From Archegozetes longisetosus (lineage: Eukaryota > Arthropoda > Arachnida > Sarcoptiformes > Trhypochthoniidae): a stretch of 64,000 nt of DNA. The notes under the pieces are model-generated. The model was not told the DNA's origin. It saw only the letters and a program-made list of their open reading frames with translations, and made no database searches. A program made the position numbers and the translations under genes. The stretch spans positions 11,181,129 through 11,245,128 of the forward strand of contig JAEMBT020000007.1 of assembly GCA_018873245.2 (NCBI GenBank), in the 5' to 3' direction. Below, piece after piece: positions 38,893 to 49,900 of this stretch (the first letter of the stretch is position 1; each line of letters begins with the position of its first letter).

Positions 38893-41800
38893 GTATCAAT
38901 AATTCAATTGAATATTGCATTCTTTTCAATTTGCATTCAATTTGCGTAACAACAAATTAAGTTACTTCTAAAGTAACACATTGTTAATTCATTACATTAA
39001 AGAAGAGATTATTTTCGATCATATGACGCAACAACTAATCCTTGAATCAAACTTTTAATGCATGGAATAACTGACCCGAAGTGATAACTTAATCCTTTCG
39101 CAACTTTTTTGTTATATCTGATTCTCTTTTATTTTGACCACATGATTGGATATTATCCTTAATAATCCTTATCTAACCTGATTGTTGGTTATAGGAAAGA
39201 AATGGTTTCGCCGACAAACGCCATACTGACAGGTCTAGCAGTGGCTGATATGCTGGTTATGACTTCTTATTTTCCTTTTTCCATACACAACTTCATTCGC
39301 TACGGACTATCCGAAGACGAAAAATATTCGAGAGAATGGGCGATATTCACATTGATTCACGCGCACTCTTCGGTCATATTTCACACAATATCGATTTGGC
39401 TAACAGTGATATTAGCCGTTTGGCGATACATTGCTGTCAGGTATATTAGCTAAAGATATATTGTATGCTTAGAAAACTAAAAGTAAATGTCAGTTAAACA
39501 AATCTGATTTATTTTGTCGTGATTCCCACAGTTTCCCGACAGATAGTAAGCAGTGGTGCAATATGGCCAGAGCTAAATGTGCCATCCTTTTCACTTACTT
39601 CTCATGTCCCTTATTCTGCCTTCCGAATTATCTCACATTCACTATTAACAAATACAACATCAACAAAACTAATAACATCTACACGTATAAGGTAAGACTC
39701 TTTTTCAATTGATTTATGAATCTCTTATAAAGAATATTCAGAACTATAGTCTTGCTGTAGACATGATTTTACAAAAAAACTAAAGGATAAGTTACAGTAA
39801 AGATAAATTTTAGTGGGAGCTTTTGCTTCCAATACCATTTGTTCAATATAGACTTAGCACTAAACAAAAGGCGTTAATGATTTACGAAACTGAAGATTGG
39901 CTTAAATATGACAGGTCAAAATAAGTTTCTTTCAGGTACAGATAAAAGATTGCAATAAATGCATTTGTCATTAAATATTCACATACATATAAATAATAAA
40001 TATATATGTATGTATTAAATATATATCAGGTTCGGAAGTCCAAATATACTCTTTGTTTGACTTCAAAACGAAAATGCTTATTCAATATAAAAGATAAAGT
40101 TTAACCGAAAACTAATGTTCGGTATATAGTATTAATATTTAGTGATTTTGCTGTCGATGAAAATTCACTTTCATGTAAGTCAAATCTTGTTTAAAACTAA
40201 ATCGAAGATTGTATTTATTGTAGATCCAACGCTTTCAAAATACAAAATACATTTTAAACATTGATTAAGTCTTTTATAAATCGTTTGAATATTTGGGAAA
40301 GCTAAATAAAAATCAATTATTAAGATACTGTTAAACGTATTATTTTTAAATTTTCACTTGAAAAATATTTATATTGAATTGGGTGTGCAATAAACATGTT
40401 TTTACTCGTATTGATCAATTGAATACCTTTTATTTGTTGAACTGTTATAACCATATAGATGAAAAGTTGATCAGATATTCGTAAATATTCTGAACTCTGA
40501 TATTATAAAAAGATGTCATGATTAGTATTCGTTTAACTCTCTATTGAATGAAATATTGTGGAAGGTATCAAATTTAATTATAAGCCCCTTTGCTTTTTTA
40601 AACAAGCAAACAAGTACTTTTCTACTCGCAAGCCTTATATATATTAATATTTACATATGTATGCATCAAATAACTTCCAGTGGAATGAACTTTCTAATTA
40701 GGAGTTAGTCTTTTCTCACGTAGTTCACAAACGAATAGTTTCTTATTTTCTAAGATTTTGATACATAATTTGCTGAAATATTATACAGAGGTTTCGAGTA
40801 ATACACTCACATGTAGTATTAAATATTAGTTATTTAGAAGCATGACTGAAAAAATTCACTAAAAAAGTCGATAAAGAATATTTAATCTAAATTCTAATTT
40901 TATTAAAAGAATTTTCTGTCAAATGGAGTATAATTGCAACAACTGTTATAAATTAGATGTACTTAAACTGTAAGCAAATTCTGAGCTATTCATTACCTGT
41001 TGAATAAAAATGAGTACTTTTCCTGAGCTATATTCGGATGAAATACTAGTATTAATTTATTTTAAAGATCTGTTAGAACTTTATGAAACTAGAAACGATT
41101 CGCTTCAATGAGATATGTCAAAAAGAGGATTTGCACTCATATCTCTTCCTCGCATAGCATGAAATCAAAATATTAAGCAATTGTGAGCAATTGTGAGCAA
41201 TTGATGCAAAAATGTTGGTAAAATGGCAACGAATAAATTAGAATAAGATATCGTTGATGGCCTTCACTGCTAAGTTTTACTTTTGTTCAGCTAATTCGTG
41301 CTTTGCTAATGCGAATCCGATCCTATTTTTGTGGTTCTATATTCTGTATTGTTTTTCGAAACTTAATCTCTGAAAGACAAGTAAAGCAAGAATTTTTCGT
41401 TCGTGTCATTCGTAACGTGAATAACGCGAAACGTTGAGATCACATAATTTTTGATTCCTCAGCGAAACCTTAATATTGGTCTGACTCACAGCAATCGTTT
41501 AGAATTGTTTTGACTTTTGAGCTAGAATTGCACTTTGGATGTAACGCTCGATTAACTATAATTGACAGCTAAAATTTTATTGTCATTTTGAAAGCGCACA
41601 TCAGAATGAAGAGAAAAAACTATCGTTCAATTTATCAAAAGTATTGAACTGACCAAAATACAGATTATGTGAAGCCAACCATTTTGAACGTTAACATTAG
41701 CAAAATAAGCAATTTGTTCATTCTGGTTAATTGCTAGCTCTTACCGAAATAAAATAATGATTACTGTACTCAGATATCGGTTGGCAATATCTTTATGCCG

Positions 41801-44800
41801 TTCATTGCTTAACTTCAATCTTATTCTACAAATGGCTTTCTATCTCTGCAAACACTAATAAATGAAAAGCGAATATATTATTGAAGTGCTTGTTTTTATT
41901 CAGGGAAATGTATCTTTTTTATTTATGATAATAAAGCTTTACGAGACTGTATGCTGTCAGGAATATCTTACTTCAACACCAACTTTAATAGCACTTTACC
42001 TGTAATGCTTACAAACATTGAAACTTTACTTTTTTCTTACCAAACATTTGCATTTCAATCCTATTTTTTCCCATTGAAAATATCAGTTTCGCAATTCTAA
42101 CTCAAATTCAATATTATTTTGTTCGGTCAGAGCAACTTATTTGATTTGCAGTTTTATTCAGGTTGAAACGAAAAGAGTCTTATGTTATCGTTTGTGCAAA
42201 TTTTAAGATAAGTGAACCAAAATAATGTTATATAAGATGAAACAACATAATATTTCTACAGTTCCTATATATTCGATACTCAATCCGTGCCTTCAAGTTA
42301 GATTCAGCTTAACGCTTAAGGCCTAGAATGGCTGAAGACATGCTACTATCAAATTGAGCTTTAAGAGCTTTATGTGGTTCTTAATGGCATCATCTGCAAT
42401 GCAATGAGTAAGAAGCAAAAGCTTTGACCACAATCAGGAACTAATTTATTTAGCCATTACATAAATTAATGATTATATTTGGATTAAAGATTCAGGCAAA
42501 TCTTTCAATAACTTAGAAATGGTTCAGAAATTTTCTATTTAAAGATGTTTTGACACAGAAACATATCTGATTTTATGCAATAGTTTTGATACTTTCTCAA
42601 TGATTAAACGAATGGACTCTATTTTCAATTTAACTGAAAGTTTTTGTATGAAACTGCTCTTTAAGTAGATTCAGTTCATACTTAAGATCAAAATATAAAA
42701 AATTTGAGAACCTTTGGTACACTGTACGGGTACTTCACTATTCATTAATATGTCCTTCAAATAAATGATGTTTGACATGTCATACGTGATCCTTAAGGCT
42801 ATACTTTTCTTCTTTCATCAAATCTGACCTCATTTCTCACTTAAATACGAACCATTCGAATCTACCAAAACTATTGAACTCTATGCTAATCTTAGCAGAT
42901 CTTTGCTGGAATCAGAGCCAGAAGAATTCGGAAAGCATCCTAAAAATTTTCAATTTATTTAATTAACTTGATTGAGATGCAAAAAAAGAGTTACTTTTAA
43001 GTAGAAAAAGAGCATTCTACTTGTTATTTGTTCTTCTTGATGTCTCATCAATTTTTAACAATAAATAAATCTTATGGGCAATTATTTATATAATTCATGA
43101 AAGTATTGTTAGGAACACCTGAAATCTTTTCCTTTCATAATCTAATTGAGATATTCGTGACTCAAATGTTAACTTCTGCTCCGAGTCATTATGTATTCTT
43201 GTGCTGAGCCCTTTATAAACAAAAATGTTGCAGAGCGTTCAGTTTTTCTTTTATTCAATATATTTGTCATTTGTTTTATTTTTATGACAAGGAAAATGTG
43301 TGAAAGATGAGAAAATTGCGAGTGTGTGCAAATTTGCGCATTAATTAATCACTTTTATGAGAAATAAAAGCAAATGACAAACAAACAAAAGACCCGATTT
43401 AGTTTAACGTTTTCAATTTAATTGCTTTACGTCTTAAGCTAAGACTCTATGAAATCATAAGAACATATGTTACACAAACATACGTAAAGAATGAGCATAC
43501 CAATGTGCTTTTCTAAATCAAAACAATTGTCTGCAAATTAACAAGTAAGCCTAAAACTCAACATTCAACTTCATTTAGGACTTAGATTCAAACTTTTTGA
43601 TTGGCATGCAATTTCATTATCAGATTTCGTACAAAATAATGTATTTGCATATTACTGAAAATATACAACTGATATGTTCGTAACGCATTCCTACCAATAT
43701 TGAAAATAGCTTTAATCAAAATCGCAAGTCAAATGAGATATTCAATTTGATTTTGAGGACAAATTTTTGTAACTCAAAGTTTCAAATGAGCACTTATTTT
43801 ACACTTCTAATCTTTGATGGAAAACTTGGAACAATTTTGAAGAAATGGTTAATGACATCGAATGAATGGATTGTGAGCGAGAAAATTGAATTTACTATTG
43901 TAGGCAATTGATCATTACACGATATCTCCTATATCCCAACACTAATTAATTATTACATATGTTTTTCACTTAATCCTCAATGTCCTGGATGTCCATTAAA
44001 TTTCAATTAATCCTGCATAAGAACTCATTAATTTTAATTCAATTGAAGAGTTAGTTTGAGGTCAAAATTAAAAATTTGGCTAAATTCTAGTTTAATTTTT
44101 CGGAATCGAGCCCAGATATTGATCAATTGATTTCTCTGTTGGTTTACTCGACATTAATTGAGATAATGAGCAATAGTTGCACTGAGAATCTAAAATGCAA
44201 AATTATGTCTTTCAATCCTACTGTATTTGTGCGCATATGTTTCACTAAAATTGCTTAATGCACTTTCAGCAAAAAGAATAAAGGTCAAACAGAATAAAGG
44301 TCAAACCTAGCGCTAAAAATTAAGGGACCTCTCAATAGTAAGTCAAACGTTTATTAACTCATAAATATGAATCAAGTTTTCGAATTAAAACTATTGACTC
44401 AGTTTATACAGTATAGGAACTGAATTAGCAATCCCTTAGAAAAATGACACTTTTTCAGAGCTTTTTTCTTTTCAACAAATAATCTTTTTGCTGGCAGTAC
44501 AGTCACGAGAAAAATGCTATTCACTTATCAACCCTAAAGAGATTCGGAAGAGTTCGTAAGCTTTAGGATGAAACAACTTATTCAAATTTGTGTTAAGAAT
44601 GTTGATATGAACTAATTGGTAGCCAGCTCACAACTTTTCAATCAAACATTTTGAGCCATTTAATGAAAAGATGTGACACAAGACTGACTTCAAAAGCCTT
44701 TTCAAGTTGAAAATAACACGTTTTTCTCGTAAAAACTATTGCGACTAGGTCTATAGCTTGCTCATTGTTATTCCTATCAAATATTGAATTGACTTTTGTT

Positions 44801-46787
44801 GTGACTGACATTATGTACTGATTACGTTTTGCAACGACTAACTTATGATACTTGAACTTATGTCTCGCCCTCTTATCTTATCCGAACTCATTTGGGGCTA
44901 ATCCAGGATACATTTATTGGTTAACAAAACATGAAAGCATTTTTCGATTAAATTGATTTAATCAAGAACTGATTAAAAATTCGATATCAGTTTTCAACAA
45001 ATATGTGTTAGATTCCTATAAAAGAGAACTGTTATGTCTCTTACGTTAACTGTTATCAGATAACTCGCCAGACTATGAATTGAAAACGTTTTAAGAATTG
45101 TTTCTCATTTCATTTAGTATGTAGTAAAAGGCAAACAACATTTTCAACAACAGTTTTAACTTACAAATGAGATTCAAGTTTTACAATGAGAATGACATAT
45201 ACAGACTCTAAACAAGACCTAATTAAATATACATTATTTAAATGATTTACTCTAAAGAATATTTAATAGCTTCTAGTATTTAAATTTGATTACTTAAAAT
45301 AATGTCAAATTTGACGACTATTGTGATCAGTAAATGTAAGAAAAACATATAATTTTAAAGTTTGACTCGAAAATCAACATTAACTTGACTATCACTTTTG
45401 AAATGTGTTTTAGGCGAATAATTTTGTAATCTTATGCTCCTACTACCGATTGACTGATTTGTAGATGTGAGCTTTTGAAACTGGTCGTTTTGCACATAAG
45501 TGCTCTGACGCACAGTTTGTTAAATTTTCGATACTATTTCTGAAACCCCGCGAGACCTAATTATTCGTAGCAAATCATAATAAATCTTCGAACGATTCAT
45601 TTCAATATTAGATGTTGTAAAACTTTACCTAATTTCCACTCTAACTTTGATTTTTCATTTTATAGGCTATTTACGATACTAATAAAGTGTATCTCTAAAT
45701 ACCATGAACTCAACTTTGACCAGCCAAGAATCTTGTTTGAGATATTGCCAAAAATCTTCAATTTTAACTGATTCGAAAATTATTATATTCTTAGTTTAAA
45801 TGGACACATGACAAATTTATTCAATCTTTGTTACGTTTGAAAGTTTAATTAATTTGACCTGACAAAGCTTCAAATCTTCAAAACTAATCGAAATGATATT
45901 AAACGAATAATTCATACATAAATTAGATGCAAATATTTATTTGCTTAAGGACACAAATCTTTAACAATATGCACATCAAAATATAATCAGAGAACTTCAC
46001 GAAAAACTGACTTAAATCGTATTAAAAATTAATTAATATTTGAGAAAGAGTAGATAAAATAGAGTGTGGAGGCACTAATTCTCAAAATGAACTAATCTAA
46101 AAGTCTAATAAACGTTTGAAAAGAATAATGAGATTGATTCACTTTTTCTCAAATAAGAAAAAGCTCTTTAAATGATGAGTATTTAGAATTAGTTACGTTT
46201 CTTGTTGACTCAATTCTTAATTCAAATTTCAGGTTGGCTTCAGTGACATCGCTCTGAAAAATAATCAGCTATTAGTAAAAATAAACTTTTGGATGTATTC
46301 AGTGCTAACAAAATTGATTCCTTGTATTGCTTTGACTTACTTATCATTAGCACTGATACGAGTCCTCTATAGAGCTAATCAGCGCAAACAAAGACTTAAA
46401 CAACACGGAATAGATTATAATAATATACCAAGTCAGAACTTGGTGGTCACAAACTCTCAACACTGCGATCGGACCACAAGAATGCTTTTAGCAATTTTGT
46501 TACTATTTCTGGCCACAGAATTTCCTTCTGGTTTGATCGGGCTCTTAAGCGGAATACTAGGGGACGACTTCCAGAACAACGTCTACCATAATTTTGGCGA
46601 ATTAATGGATTTATTGGCTCTGACCAACAGTGCTATCAATTTCATATTGTATTGCACAATGTCCAGACAATTTCGTAAAACTTTCACTAAACTGTTTTGC
46701 ACCAGAGTCACAATTGACAGTCAGAACGTGCAACGAAGAAGAAGACAATCAATAGATCCTTACACTTGTAATACTACTTGTGTATGA
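38633..46787 (+). CDS. Myosuppressin/FMRFamide-type GPCR, four coding exons, 406 aa
   Basis: Coding sequence is join(38633-38892, 39195-39440, 39532-39691, 46233-46787), giving 406 codons plus stop. All three introns are GT-AG (phases 2, 2 and 0) and the frame stays open throughout. Rough layout: extracellular N-terminus 1-64 with sequons N8, N20 and N34; TM1 65-86; TM2 94-112; TM3 about 138-164, ending in WRY (163-165) where DRY is usual; TM4 about 186-205; TM5 about 240-268; TM6 about 303-330 after DRTTRM (301-306); TM7 about 344-363 with NSAINFILY (354-362) in place of NPxxY. C378 is a likely palmitoylation site. RRQS (392-395) fits a basophilic kinase site. These motifs are those of the DmsR/DMSR/sex-peptide-receptor-related group, plasma-membrane receptors for amidated neuropeptides. 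The start has an in-frame TAA three codons upstream and G at -3. The second codon is also ATG and could be used. The exact ligand is inferred from family only. Confidence 0.93.
38893..39194 (+). other. Receptor intron 1 (302 bp)
   Basis: GT-AG intron, phase 2, AT-rich. It sits at the TM1/ICL1 boundary. Nothing else was recognised inside. Confidence 0.88.
39195..39440 (+). CDS. Receptor exon 2: TM2, ECL1, TM3
   Basis: The exon encodes the end of Arg87 to two bases of codon 169. It starts after GGTTATAG and ends at CTGTCAG before GTATAT (phase 2). It includes KEMVSPTNAILTGLAVADM (ICL1/TM2), a charged ECL1 (LSEDEKYSREW), and TM3 with FHTISIWLTVILAVWRYIAV. The next intron sits directly after the WRY motif, a common intron position in class A receptor genes. 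No cysteine is present at the top of TM3, where most class A receptors have one. Confidence 0.92.
39441..39531 (+). other. Receptor intron 2 (91 bp)
   Basis: Short GT-AG intron, phase 2, placed directly after the WRY motif. It carries an in-frame TAA soon after the donor, so read-through would truncate the receptor after TM3. Confidence 0.9.
39532..39691 (+). CDS. Receptor exon 3: ICL2, TM4, start of ECL2
   Basis: The exon encodes residues 169-222. The acceptor is TTCCCACAG and the donor is AAG-GTAAGA, close to the animal consensus, in phase 0. The peptide contains SFPTDSKQWCNMARAKCAI (ICL2 and start of TM4), a Cys- and Phe-rich TM4, and an Asn/Lys/Tyr-rich ECL2 with a sequon at N213. The exon was found by joining frames between exons 2 and 4. 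It has no long stand-alone open frame, but the joined frame is open and the WCNM...RAK pattern suits the family. Confidence 0.9.
39692..46232 (+). other. Receptor intron 3 (6.5 kb)
   Basis: Long GT-AG phase-0 intron that splits ECL2. I saw no open frame or further receptor exon inside. It holds a short direct repeat near 41176-41202 (unit AGCAATTGTG), a 16-bp direct duplication at 44275-44306, and a small inverted repeat at 43264-43382. The rest is unstructured AT-rich sequence to my reading. Confidence 0.85.
46233..46787 (+). CDS. Receptor exon 4: ECL2 end, TM5-TM7, tail, stop
   Basis: The exon encodes residues 223-406 and the stop codon. The acceptor is TTCAAATTTCAG. It holds NFWMYSVLTKLIPCIALTYL (TM5), a basic ICL3 (RANQRKQRLKQHG), DRTTRMLLA...FLATEFP (TM6), GELMDLLALTNSAINFILY (TM7), and the helix 8 segment MSRQFRKTFTKLFC. 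The tail has a four-arginine run (390-393) and two cysteines near the C-terminus (C401, C405). TM6 and TM7 are the most diagnostic parts for the myosuppressin-receptor-like group. I saw no canonical AATAAA in the few hundred bases after the stop. Confidence 0.95.
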   Translation, partial: VGFSDIALKNNQLLVKINFWMYSVLTKLIPCIALTYLSLALIRVLYRANQRKQRLKQHGIDYNNIPSQNLVVTNSQHCDRTTRMLLAILLLFLATEFPSGLIGLLSGILGDDFQNNVYHNFGELMDLLALTNSAINFILYCTMSRQFRKTFTKLFCTRVTIDSQNVQRRRRQSIDPYTCNTTCV

Positions 46788-46898
46788 TTTGGTTTCTACT
46801 TTCTTCTTCAAATTACTTGTTTATGGTTTGATGAAAAAGGGTTAGAGTTGGTTGTTGTCAAATATATTTTTTGATGAAAAGTTTTATGTGTATCAAAT

Positions 46899-46967
46899 TC
46901 TATATATAGTCAATATTAATATCTATATATAGTGAACGTTAATATCTATATATAGTCAATGTTAATA
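46899..46967 (+). repeat. 23-bp tandem repeat, three copies, in the receptor 3' flank
   Basis: The unit is TCTATATATAGTCAATRTTAATA. Three copies lie end to end with one to three changes each, 112 bases after the receptor stop. Each unit contains the palindrome CTATATATAG. It probably lies in the 3' UTR or just beyond it. Confidence 0.93.
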
Positions 46968-49900
46968 CAATGGGTCGATCGTCTAAATGAGAAATACATA
47001 TTTTATTTTTTACTAACTCCTTATACTCCACTTTTCTAAAACGCAACAGTTGGCCAAAATATTAATTTAAATCAAAATAAGTTAATAGCAAATCAATGTA
47101 TCGCTGAGAGAGGTCTACACGAAAATCATTTCAGAAATTGCCAGTTGGATAAGACTTAACTTGAATTGTCGGTTGACTCAGATACTGTACTGGCAGACAA
47201 TATAAAAGCGTAATGAATATGCACAAATCATAAGGAGAGACCTAACATTAATTGCGGTCGTCAACGTATAACTTTTATATGTACGAAGTGTGCATTTTCA
47301 ACAAAACCATAGCAATCAAGTGAAAGGCCAGTGAAATACTAGACAAAGTGGTTTTAATTTGATACTGTCGACGGTCAGCCTTGAAATAGAAGTAAAAGTA
47401 TGAGTGCGAACGATTCTAGAGAAAGGAGTAATGCAATAGTGAGGTATAAGTATAGAAACCGGCTTTTCATCATCTCTTTGGGCACTGTTTCCATGGATGC
47501 GTCAGATAGAGCGTAATAACATGACTGGTATTTTTACATAATGTCGTAATAGACACTTCTTGACCAATCGTTCAACATTAGATTCGTGTTAATGCCAACT
47601 ATCAATGCGTTACCAAACAATTGGTAATAGTTTCTATGGAACCTCTAGTTAGCGTAAAATCCAATGATCATCAGGTCTCAAAAGTTCAGATTATTCTTCA
47701 GCATGACAAATCGTTAAACTGTTTCTAACTCTTCTTATGCTTGTGTCATATTTTTAAAATATTTTTATGTTAAAACTTTTTCATTTCTCGTGAGAAACAT
47801 CAAATTTATTGGAAATACTTGTCATTTAAATGTTGACTACAATTAACAAACTTTTAAAGTTTTTACAAAATACTTGTCGTGAAGTTTTATAAATTTATGT
47901 CAACTTCTGTATAAGAATCAGATCATCAGATCATCAGATTTTAGTTTGAGAAGCACTGATTGAGTGTATTTTCCCAAATTTCGGTGAATTTAAGGCCTTT
48001 CACTGAAAAATCTTAGGGAAATCCGAATTACGGAAACCATTGCCTCAGAAATGATAATTTTTAAGCCATTTGCACACATTATCCTGAAATGTTAAAAAGT
48101 TTTACCCGATACTCTAATACCTCTTTCAACTTTTCAAATATATCAAAAAGCTTTTGGCAGCTCTCAGTGAAAGAAAATGTCATTTTGCCTCTATTTGGGT
48201 AATTCAGAGCAGGATATGTTATGCTCAACAAAAATTCAAATAAGAGCCAGAATAAAAAATGAATCAATGAAAAGCACGAGTTTTTATATAACTTGAGTTA
48301 ACTTATTTGAGAAAAAATGTGGATTAATTCAGACAAAATTGGCATAAATCAGAAATCTTTTTAGCTTCATAAAACAGTTTAAGTTTGTATTGAGGTACAT
48401 TTAGATTAACTTTAATTTCATTGTTTCCGAAACAAACGCATCCAAAAGATTAGATAGTGAAACGTAGCGTTTACACAATGCATTCTAATTTTTGAAACTT
48501 CGCTTTATGATAACCGATCGAAATCACCGAGCCATAAAAGTCAGTTTGAGAGTCTGAATAATATTTTATTTTTAGATATTAGTTCTGGATAAGAATAGTA
48601 TTAATAGAGAGAAATACTAAAAATTCGTTAGAGCTGATCACATTTCTAGTAATACAAAATGTTTTCCATAAGCGGTTTGTTTGAATAGAGCTAGTATTGA
48701 ACTTAAGAATGTAAGAAGACCATATGTTTGAAGGCAGATGTGTTCTTCGGCTGACGTGCTTTGATTGTAAGTTAGATTGAAACGCCTTTCAAGTTTTCAA
48801 AACTTTCGAAACGTTGCGATTAGACGACGCAATTATTCTGAGAGACCGTCAAGCCTGCAGTTTAATCGTCTAAACGTACCTTTTAGTACTTGAACTCGAT
48901 CGTATTAATCTACAGATAATTTCTTATCAAAATGAGTATAGATCTAAAAGAGCTTCTACTAATAAGTTGATTGAGACTAACTATTGATACAACTCTCACT
49001 CAAATAAAATCTATACTGATATCTTTAGATAAGGATTGAAAAACTAAAAATTTTAATTACTTAATCCTTTTAGTTACTGTGAAAGTGGTCGACTATACTT
49101 TCATGAATTCTGGTAAGAAATTACTTGTAGATCAATACAACTCAGTTGTAAAATGAACAAATCAACCAAAAGCGCTTCAACTGTTTAGTCAAACTTGGAA
49201 AATATTTTTGATCGGTGCCGACCTCTTCCAAACTAATCTAAAAATCACTACTTTTCAGCGTATTATCTGCTATAAAACAGAATTGAACACTTTACAAACT
49301 TGCCCTTATGTTCAATTAACTGAACTCTTAGTGTATGAAAACTTGTTTGCGATCTATTAGTTATGTTCTCGATGTGATCCCTTCCCATAAATTAAACGAA
49401 TATATGATTATCCTATCAATTTTTGTAAGTTATAATCAAATGAAATTTTCCGAATGGTATTGAAGGTTAAAATTAAAGATTAAAACATATTTGAAGGCAT
49501 TGTAAATACCTATAAAATTTTGTAATGTAAAGTATTATGTAAAACAAAAAGTTCAGTTCAGATATTTTAATTATTGAATAAAATATTGTTCAAATAAATT
49601 AATAATTCAAATAAATATCAAAATACATGTAAAATATAATGGAAAATAATATTAATTTGAAAAACCCACTCAAGTAAAATATTCTTTCAATTACATAAAA
49701 GTTATGCATTAAAATAGAGGTTATAATTAGGTTTATGGTTGATGTCAGATTGGATTTAAGTGAGTGATGGAGTGAGTCAGATTGGATGAGGGATGTGGTC
49801 CCCAGAAGAGTGTTGTGACATTAGAGGGCGTAGTGCTCTACTCTCAGCTTAACCCAAACCCTGAACATGAACCATAAACCGGAAAACGGCTCAAAATGAT

